Under the pieces are notes generated by a model that searched no databases, was not told where the DNA came from, and saw only the letters and a program-made list of their open reading frames with translations. A stretch of DNA of 28,868 nucleotides from a virus. Made by a program: the position numbers and the translations under genes. The DNA lies in IMG/VR virus record IMGVR_UViG_3300012936_000116, positions 1 through 28,868 of that record, one strand, 5' to 3'. This document shows positions 23,701 through 28,868 of this stretch, one piece after another. Positions within the stretch are counted from its first letter, which is position 1. Each line of letters opens with the position of its first letter.

Positions 23701-25154
23701 CAATTTGGATATCCTGTTAAAACAAATAGTTTTGACCCGTCATTATTAAACCAAAAACTTATAGGAAAATGATCACTTGATCCCATACCGGCAGCTTCTT
23801 CAGCAGTAGTAGAGCTAGTAAGAGTAAATGTTTGTGTAGGATTCCATGAAGTGACTGTAGTTATATCCCAAGCACTTGATAATGAAAATTTATAAATTGA
23901 TCTATACCAAAATTGTTGTCCGGTTGCGGTATTGCTAAACATTACATAAAGTGTCATTCCGTCATCACTTATCCAATGATCCTTAGATACTTTGTCTAAC
24001 ATTGGATAACCAGATAAATTTTCTAATTCATTTATACTACTAGCAGTACTGCTAGTTGATATATCGTACGCTGTACTTAATGTTGAAATTCTTAAATCTC
24101 GGTGTAGATTGTTACTTCCGTCACGGTAATTACCACTATACATAACTTTAGTTCCATTATCTAAAATTGTAATATTTCCGCTATAGTAGTCATATTCAGC
24201 ATTTGCATCTGATGTGTCAATATATGCTCGTCCGAGCATTGTTGCTTCTGTTTCTAGAGCATTTATAGTGCCAATAACAGATGAATCAAAATAAGTAAAA
24301 GCTCTACCATTTTGATTTGTATTACCGTGTATTATTAAATAATCATCAGCTACTGTGAGACTATAAGGATAATCTATATCATAGTCTGTTGTAATATATG
24401 TATCGGTGATTGATGAAGTAGTTAAATCGTATGGAGTTGATAATTCTAATTTCCAAATTTTATCGTCTGTAACTTGAGATTGTACAATGAACGCAATAGT
24501 TCCTGTTTTATTAAAGTCTATTCCCCAAAGTCTATCGTTTGTGCCAACTATTGATGTAGAACTATGTGTTATTTTAGTAGACCCAGATAAAGAATATGGA
24601 GTAGAAGCTGTTACTTCTAATATACCGCTACCGTCAATGGATGCAAACATTTTAGTTCCGTCATTATTCCATGTAAGATTTTTTATATAATTAATAGAAG
24701 TAATATAAGTATTTGGTGTTGTAGACATAGTTGATATATCGTACGGTGTTGATACGTTAAATTCAACAATTCTAGGACGATCTGTAGTTCCACTTTGCAT
24801 TTCTGCACCTACATAAATTTTTGTTCCATCGTTATTCCAATTTGTATGAAAAGTATCTGATAAATTAGGATAAGCGGCAAGTTTTTTTGTAGTGTAAGTA
24901 GAAGTTGCAAGATCATACGGAGTACTTAAACTGTATTCTGAAATTGAAAAAGAAGTTGAACCAGAAATTTCCATATCAACCAAATAGGCTTTTGATCCAT
25001 CGTTATTAAATGAAACACCGTGTGCAAAATATCCAGACATACTATGTATGTTTGGAGATTCGGGAACAACTTGATATGCACTTCCAGCACTCGCATCATC
25101 TGATTTTACTGCATGTGTAAAAATACTTCCGTTTAAAACGCTAAGAATTGGCAT
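20727..25154 (-). CDS. Giant multi-propeller adhesin-like virion protein
   Basis: A 1475-residue protein. Residues about 40-640 hold repeats of the form FNNDGSKLYV...EYSLSTPYDLSTA, a WD/YVTN-like beta-propeller pattern. Residues about 640-750 look like a Calx-beta domain (NTVNEGDSVVFTITS, then DILDESGENERFNLRIS). Residues about 755-1170 hold six or seven FG-GAP/integrin-alpha-like repeats (DYFGFGVSISENYVIASAPY). Residues about 1175-1475 hold kelch-like repeats (SNGTRALFAGG, DATDFGDLS). It ends in a Gly/Ser/Ala tail. The N-terminus is short, with no secretion signal. The composition suggests a receptor-binding or carbohydrate-binding tail component. It lies between a fibre gene and gp15. Confidence 0.85.
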   Translation of the reverse strand: MPILSVLNGSIFTHAVKSDDASAGSAYQVVPESPNIHSMSGYFAHGVSFNNDGSKAYLVDMEISGSTSFSISEYSLSTPYDLATSTYTTKKLAAYPNLSDTFHTNWNNDGTKIYVGAEMQSGTTDRPRIVEFNVSTPYDISTMSTTPNTYITSINYIKNLTWNNDGTKMFASIDGSGILEVTASTPYSLSGSTKITHSSTSIVGTNDRLWGIDFNKTGTIAFIVQSQVTDDKIWKLELSTPYDLTTSSITDTYITTDYDIDYPYSLTVADDYLIIHGNTNQNGRAFTYFDSSVIGTINALETEATMLGRAYIDTSDANAEYDYYSGNITILDNGTKVMYSGNYRDGSNNLHRDLRISTLSTAYDISTSSTASSINELENLSGYPMLDKVSKDHWISDDGMTLYVMFSNTATGQQFWYRSIYKFSLSSAWDITTVTSWNPTQTFTLTSSTTAEEAAGMGSSDHFPISFWFNNDGSKLFVLTGYPNWNQDVQMLEYPLSTPYDLSTAGTRSWHNFEATSTTNQVSGGTQFVPTRVEFNDDGTKLYGVFSASGFVVGITSWTLGTAWDISTLSKDAWEQDISDSYTNDSGQVLGTSSRGTFPTAFANDNFYIVDIYSSDGGLDTNPLYRWDVSNLNYNYSGAKVLNTYTISNNTSGNTVNEGDSVVFTITSTGIPDGSTVYWEVDPYSFTEIDDFDSATRSGTATFSNSQATVTVNVLNDILDESGENERFNLRISRNQNVYSEFSPLASSALISIGEVAWITLGHSIQTPGLAYSDTLSSGKTSKGMNSTSTVVSSHKKDDGSNTSSGEVYIYNNSTGALERTITNPNTYGTSQDDYFGFGVSISENYVIASAPYEDTGSGSGSGKAYVFNLSDGSLKYTLNNPNTYGSQANDGFGTAVALTDDYAVVGTYQEDSGTYGTSAGAAYIFDMSDGSLAYTLNNPDSEPGTTDWFGYSVALNENFALVGAPYESFDNSQENEGGKAYLYRLDTGALVHTIDNPGASGASFHANDQFGYHVALTNKHIVVSARGATSVDDSGTNTNSGRVDVFNLTDASHIYSKNNPAYGGQNDYFGLAVHGSDNFLIVGARDLDGTNSGAAYIYNINSGSYMTTISNPNTYGNSTNDYFGSPVSILDNGNSAIGAMNEDSAPSGSLVINTGALYIYDSVYPTPTGGYTYKAIGDRGLIGGASSSTYKNKIQYFDITTTGDASDFGTVSQGGYRAGISNGTRGYFGGGSTTEETGGGTSTVNWVTTSITSNAYQWTNLLGATAFSAGVSDGNRGVIFGGAESFNNVSTVMHYISLDIAELQGADFGDLALSIAQSAGAADATYGIKAGGYYSSYTRRIQTEKFTIQTTGSSSQLGDLTEARRKLTGTSNGTRALFAGGKDYSAVSTIDYLTIASDTDATDFGDLSSNLYGVSACSNETRAVFGGGYSGSGGNGSTALQYVSYDTPGTASSFGSLVSGTNSEGGAGLSGAGA
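21640..22740 (-). repeat. Diverged tandem repeats of ~165-190 bp encoding FG-GAP-like blades
   Basis: Related segments reading CCAAARTAGTCGT or similar on the plus strand recur near 21780, 21949, 22115, 22304, 22480 and 22650. Each encodes DxFGxxVxxxxxxxxVGA-type blades. They are diverged in DNA but could still recombine. Confidence 0.65.
23500..25060 (-). repeat. Diverged repeats of ~170-190 bp encoding FNNDGSK blades
   Basis: CCRTCRTTATT-type segments (encoding NNDG on the minus strand) recur near 23542, 23730, 24658, 24829 and 25005, with weaker copies between, at roughly blade-sized spacing. Confidence 0.55.
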
Positions 25155-25166
25155 ATTGTTTTTTCC

Positions 25167-26396
25167 TTATGAGTACGATGCTAAATGTCCGATTACAGTA
25201 TAAGTACCGCCACTGTTCATAATTGAAAATGTTACAGTATCAGTTCCACTTGCTGTACCAGTTGGAGCAGATCCTCCTTGCCATTTAATAGTCTGTGACG
25301 ATCCTCCTATTTCAACTGCATTTGGAATATATGCAGTTGCACCTTGGTCTAAAATAAGTGTCACAGCATTAACTTGGTTTGTGCTTATTGACATATTTGT
25401 AAAGTTTGCAGTAAAGTCTGCGGCAATACTACTGTGTCTAAAAATATGACTGCTACTAGTATCATGCTCAACTGTACCTGTTGCTCCACTTAGTGGGGTA
25501 ATTTTTTCAATTACGCCTGAGATTGTCATTGGATTAGTAAATGTTTTTTCTAATTCTTGCCAAACTGGAGCACCCATTACATTTAATGTACCACTTGTAT
25601 TATTAGATCTAAATCCACTTGTAAACGTTAATGACTTAACTCGTTGGTTTGCCCATTCAGTTCCGGAATTATTATAACTTGTACCACCTGCGGTAATTAC
25701 TGTATCATCTTCTAATACAAAACTTTCAATACTAACACCGTCAAAACTTGGATGACTATAAGATACTAACCACAACGGAGTTGTAAATGTAATAGTAGGA
25801 GTAACAGTACCATATGGAAAACTAATAGTACCGTTACTAACACTTACAGAACCAAATCCTTGCCCACCTGTAATACTTGCAACTTGTGTATTTTGAAGTC
25901 CCGCTTCAGCACCTGCAACTGTTTTACTCCAGTTAGCAGTGTTTGGATTAAACCAAAGTTCATTTAATGATTCTGTACTTGGTGTACTTGTTTCTATTTG
26001 TACTTGAGAATATGTAGTACTAAATGCTCCACTACCACCTCCGCTAGATACTGTGCTTGGCTTCCATAGTGAAGTAGCATTATCCCAAACAAGTGCTTGT
26101 CCGTCTGTAGGTGCTGATGTAGTTGTATCAACGTCAGATAAATTATCTATAGCAATGCTAGGTAAATCAGCTAAAGTAAGTGATGGTGCAGGAGCATCAC
26201 CAAATGATAAATTTCCACTTCCATCTGTTTGTAACACTTGTCCGTTTGTTCCATCAACACTTGGGTATGTTAGTGTTGCTATTTCAATTGGATCATGTGA
26301 TACACCATTCCAACTACTACCGTTCCAAGTCCATACAGTGCTTCCTACTGTATGTGTATCATTAACATTTGGGTTGCTTGGAAAATTAATTGCCAT
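25167..26396 (-). CDS. Tail fibre protein
   Basis: A 409-residue protein with a marine phage fibre start (MAINFPSNPNVNDTHTVGST, then WTWNGSSWN), repeats DGTNGQVLQTDGSGNLSF and NLSDVDTTTSAPTDGQALVWD, and a C-terminal domain (residues about 290-409) with NMSISTNQVNAVTLILDQG, then TAYIPNAVEIGG and QTIKWQGGSAPTG, a module common at fibre ends in ocean phages. The start codon overlaps the protease stop (TAATG). The ribosome site AGGAGAAGAGG lies inside the codons for the protease's basic tail. It is probably a distal host-contact protein. Confidence 0.82.
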   Translation of the reverse strand: MAINFPSNPNVNDTHTVGSTVWTWNGSSWNGVSHDPIEIATLTYPSVDGTNGQVLQTDGSGNLSFGDAPAPSLTLADLPSIAIDNLSDVDTTTSAPTDGQALVWDNATSLWKPSTVSSGGGSGAFSTTYSQVQIETSTPSTESLNELWFNPNTANWSKTVAGAEAGLQNTQVASITGGQGFGSVSVSNGTISFPYGTVTPTITFTTPLWLVSYSHPSFDGVSIESFVLEDDTVITAGGTSYNNSGTEWANQRVKSLTFTSGFRSNNTSGTLNVMGAPVWQELEKTFTNPMTISGVIEKITPLSGATGTVEHDTSSSHIFRHSSIAADFTANFTNMSISTNQVNAVTLILDQGATAYIPNAVEIGGSSQTIKWQGGSAPTGTASGTDTVTFSIMNSGGTYTVIGHLASYS

Positions 26397-28156
26397 TATC
26401 CTCTTCTCCTAATCTTTCGTCTTGGATATATAGTACCAGAACTTGGTCTACCTGCCAATCCGTATGTATTATTTGCTATATTGCCTTTTGTATTTCTATG
26501 GTTCTTCCACAGTGCTATTCTATCAATATCTGAACCGTCTATGCTTACTCTTGTAGATACATCTACATCTATTGCGTCTGCTGTGTCTGCCATCAATCCT
26601 GTGACAGCATTGTTTTGTAAATATGTTCTTGCTTGGTCATTTGTTAGTGTAGGATATACTTCTGCTAAACAAGCCAACATACCTGCTATAAAAGGTGAAG
26701 CGTAACTTGTTCCGTTTTGCATACCCATTGTATCCCATTTCGGAGTATTGTTTTCCTGTCCGTAATAAGGATTACCATAAGTAATATCGTCTTTCATCAT
26801 AGCACCCATTACAGTCTCTCCTGCGGCATATACATCTATGCCCGGACCCCAGTTACTGAAGTCTGCTTTACCTTGGTCTATACGGTTGCTTAATGCTCCT
26901 ACGTTTATTGCTCCGTTGAATGAGAACTTGTCGCCACGCATGTAATAATCTCTAAATGGATAGTAGCCATTGAAGAAATAGTCTTTGTTTGCATAAGCGG
27001 CACCATCAACTAAGTAGTTGTCCCAGTTAGCGCCACCTGATACATCAGTGTATCTGTTGTTGTTGCCAGCCGAAGTAACCACAATAATGCCTTCTGATAT
27101 AGCATCTACTAAATCACTGTTAGGTGAAGGACTGTTTACTGAGAAGTTAGTGTTACTGGTAAATGAAGTCCACGATTTACCAGCGTTCTTGTACACCCCA
27201 CGTTCCAACAGTTCAGTATCATCTAGGAATGTACTGCCGTCGCCTTTGTCTAATGTTACACCTTGGAAGTGTGCTAAACTCGCACCTGAATAGTAGTTGA
27301 TTGTTCCCAAACTTGCATTTACAATGGTAGGATTCTTTCTACCTGTTTCTGGGTTGATTGATTTGTTTGCGTGAAATTCTCTTATGTAAGCAAAAGTTCT
27401 GTCAGTGGTACCACCACCTGATTTGCTTTGCTCGTAAGTCCCATCAAACATATATACATTAGCATCTTTAGCAAGTCCAAATCTTTCACCTGCCGCATAT
27501 GCCGCCACTGCCGTTGGATGGTTATGTTCTTGATTATAGTTGTCACGAGCATCTGCGTTGCTGTATGTGTAGTTTGTGCCACCTGAGATTGTGTTGTAGT
27601 GTTGTCCCCAATTGTAGTCTATTAATCTGCTTGAATATTCTGCGTGGTCACTACATGTGTTGTTTTCTACAATAATGATATCTACATTCTTGCCACTTGC
27701 TGAATATGTTACACTAGTATCAACACGTTTATCAGCTGAACTTGCGGCATCGTTACCCCAACCTGATCTGTTAGTGCTTTCAATGTGTCTTAACATTCCC
27801 CAAGAGAAGTGATCATTATTGGTATATGTGACTCTAGTGTCACCATTAGCGTTTGTAAATGTTGATCCAGTTGGACTTGAGTTTTTAGTAAATCTACCGT
27901 TGTATGTAGCATCTTGTACTAAGTTCTGTTTGTCTAACACACTCTGTGGAACAACCACTTCTACTCTGTCATCATAACTTACATTTCGTGCTTCTTCAAG
28001 CGTGAGCATATAACCTGTAGTTCTTGAAGTTGGACGTCTATCTTCACAATCTACTTTTCTAAATGGAATAGTTATAGCACCACCAGGTGTTTCCATATCA
28101 TCATAAAAAGAGTCAATGTCCACACCACGTTTAAGTGTAACTTGAAACAGTTCCAT
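26396..28156 (-). CDS. Subtilisin-like (S8) protease with Glu for the catalytic Asp, module copy B
   Basis: A 586-residue protein from ATG 28154-28156, chosen over an upstream in-frame ATG at 28180 because GGAGG sits six bases before it and it is one base after the preceding stop. The N-terminal domain (FYDDMETPGGAITIP, residues 17-31) matches copy A. Triad positions are His213 (HNHPTAVAAYAAG) and Ser484 (NGTSYASPFIAG), with an oxyanion-type VTSAGNNN. The Asp motif reads VDIIIVENNTC, placing Glu164 where copy A has Asp123. The tail is basic (TIYPRRKIRRRG). There is no large insertion, unlike copy A. It may be inactive, slow, or a binding protein; the Ser and His argue against simple decay. 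Confidence 0.85.
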   Translation of the reverse strand: MELFQVTLKRGVDIDSFYDDMETPGGAITIPFRKVDCEDRRPTSRTTGYMLTLEEARNVSYDDRVEVVVPQSVLDKQNLVQDATYNGRFTKNSSPTGSTFTNANGDTRVTYTNNDHFSWGMLRHIESTNRSGWGNDAASSADKRVDTSVTYSASGKNVDIIIVENNTCSDHAEYSSRLIDYNWGQHYNTISGGTNYTYSNADARDNYNQEHNHPTAVAAYAAGERFGLAKDANVYMFDGTYEQSKSGGGTTDRTFAYIREFHANKSINPETGRKNPTIVNASLGTINYYSGASLAHFQGVTLDKGDGSTFLDDTELLERGVYKNAGKSWTSFTSNTNFSVNSPSPNSDLVDAISEGIIVVTSAGNNNRYTDVSGGANWDNYLVDGAAYANKDYFFNGYYPFRDYYMRGDKFSFNGAINVGALSNRIDQGKADFSNWGPGIDVYAAGETVMGAMMKDDITYGNPYYGQENNTPKWDTMGMQNGTSYASPFIAGMLACLAEVYPTLTNDQARTYLQNNAVTGLMADTADAIDVDVSTRVSIDGSDIDRIALWKNHRNTKGNIANNTYGLAGRPSSGTIYPRRKIRRRG

Positions 28157-28157
28157 A

Positions 28158-28868
28158 TTACGCCTCCAGTTGTAGTACATGTAGTGTTGCTGTCACTACT
28201 CCTGTACTTCCTGTTTTGTTCGTAATTCTAGTAGCAATATTAGCAGTTACTGGATTGTCATCGTTAAAACCATATGCACCTGGACTAATTAAAATTGTTT
28301 GTGCGCTCGATGTAATTACTTCTGCAATTACACCTGCATCGGCTGCTGGATCTGTACCTTCTGATCTACCAGCATCTGCTGTTCTAGCCGCATTACTTGC
28401 ATATACTCTAACCCATGCCGCACCATCTGTTTCGATTTTCATTAGCATATAGCCTTTAAAACCTGTAACATCGACATCTTCGCTTGCACCATCTGCAATA
28501 CTTGAAGTTGTAGCCACAACAGTTGTTCTACTTTCTAAAGTTCCACCACCGCCTGATACAGTTGTAAAACTAAAATTTCCTGAACCATCTGTAGTAAGAA
28601 CTTGTCCGTTTGTGCCATCACTAATACTTAAATCAGTTAAATCTGTAGGTACATCTGAATTATTTGCTAATTCAATCCAATTACCGCCGTGAGCAAAATA
28701 ACCTTTGCCTGTTGCATGTACATGTGCAAACATACCATGATAAGTTGAAGCACTTGGTAAGTCTGCAAGTTGCGAATACACATTACCAAACAACACTTTG
28801 TTACCGTTCATGTCTAAGTCTGAATTTGTATCAACTGTTCCTGCCGGTCCTTGTGGACCCGTTGCACC
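28158..28868 (-). CDS. Collagen-like tail fibre protein, module copy B (5' end outside the window)
   Basis: The frame is open to the right edge; 236 residues are visible. The first visible part is GATGPQGPAG, collagen-type Gly-X-Y triplets, so the protein extends further and the ATG at 28811 is probably internal. Next come VLFGNVYSQLADLPSASTYHG, an ANN-type linker, DGTNGQVLTTDGSGNFSF (shared with the fibre at 25167-26396), a GGGG hinge, and a C-terminal domain similar to that of the 178-residue protein at 12964-13500. It is followed after one base by protease copy B. It is probably a trimeric fibre with the shared domain as its tip. Confidence 0.85.
   Translation of the reverse strand, partial: GATGPQGPAGTVDTNSDLDMNGNKVLFGNVYSQLADLPSASTYHGMFAHVHATGKGYFAHGGNWIELANNSDVPTDLTDLSISDGTNGQVLTTDGSGNFSFTTVSGGGGTLESRTTVVATTSSIADGASEDVDVTGFKGYMLMKIETDGAAWVRVYASNAARTADAGRSEGTDPAADAGVIAEVITSSAQTILISPGAYGFNDDNPVTANIATRITNKTGSTGVVTATLHVLQLEA

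Noticed and set aside
28158-28811. A complete 217-residue protein starting at 28811
   Set aside because: The frame stays open upstream with collagen-like triplets to the window edge, so this ATG is most likely internal.
1-28868. tRNA genes, CRISPR arrays and insertion sequences
   Set aside because: No cloverleaf T-arm pattern, no regularly spaced identical repeats and no transposase-like protein were seen by reading.

Overview
This window is a piece of a T4-like (myovirus) genome, most likely a marine phage of a bacterium with an AT-rich genome (SAR11/Pelagibacter or a cyanobacterium). Evidence: a recognisable T4 virion and replication core (gp47, gp46, gp26, portal gp20, protease gp21, scaffold gp22, capsid gp23, gp15), strongly AT-rich coding sequence, TATAAATA-type late promoters, GIY-YIG mobile DNA, and tail fibre proteins with the low-complexity repeats common in ocean phages. 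No tRNA, photosystem or host-like metabolic cluster is visible, so the host call is inference.

Layout. 1-3674 (+): end of gp47, gp46, a small acidic protein, a eukaryotic-type phosphomannomutase homologue and a GIY-YIG endonuclease, the first four overlapping. 3675-4064: a non-coding stretch with a GC-richer structured RNA carrying a group I intron core signature, then a terminator for the opposing gene. 4065-5122 (-): gp26, followed in the -1 frame by an open extension with no start codon of its own, joined across nine T's. This looks like a programmed-frameshift tail chaperone. 5180-7078 (+): a candidate tape measure protein, divergent from the chaperone. 7137-12870 (+): head cluster (portal, small protein, acidic core protein, protease, scaffold, capsid), closed by a strong terminator. 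12964-18850 (+): small fibre-like protein, large subtilisin-like protease and repeat-rich fibre. 18847-28868 (-): Nudix hydrolase, gp15 with a C-terminal extension, a 1475-aa protein of beta-propeller-like repeats, a fibre, a second subtilisin-like protease, and a second small fibre-like protein whose collagen-like upstream part runs off the window.

The head genes form an assembly cassette: the gp21 protease is expected to mature the gp22/acidic core and gp23. The accessory tail region is the unusual part. A two-gene module (small fibre-like protein followed after one base by a subtilase) occurs twice, at opposite ends and on opposite strands. The two proteases share an N-terminal domain and a basic C-terminal tail, but one has a ~450-residue insertion and the other has Glu in place of the catalytic Asp. 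This suggests a diverged adhesin-protease system acting at the cell surface or during tail maturation. That function is inference.
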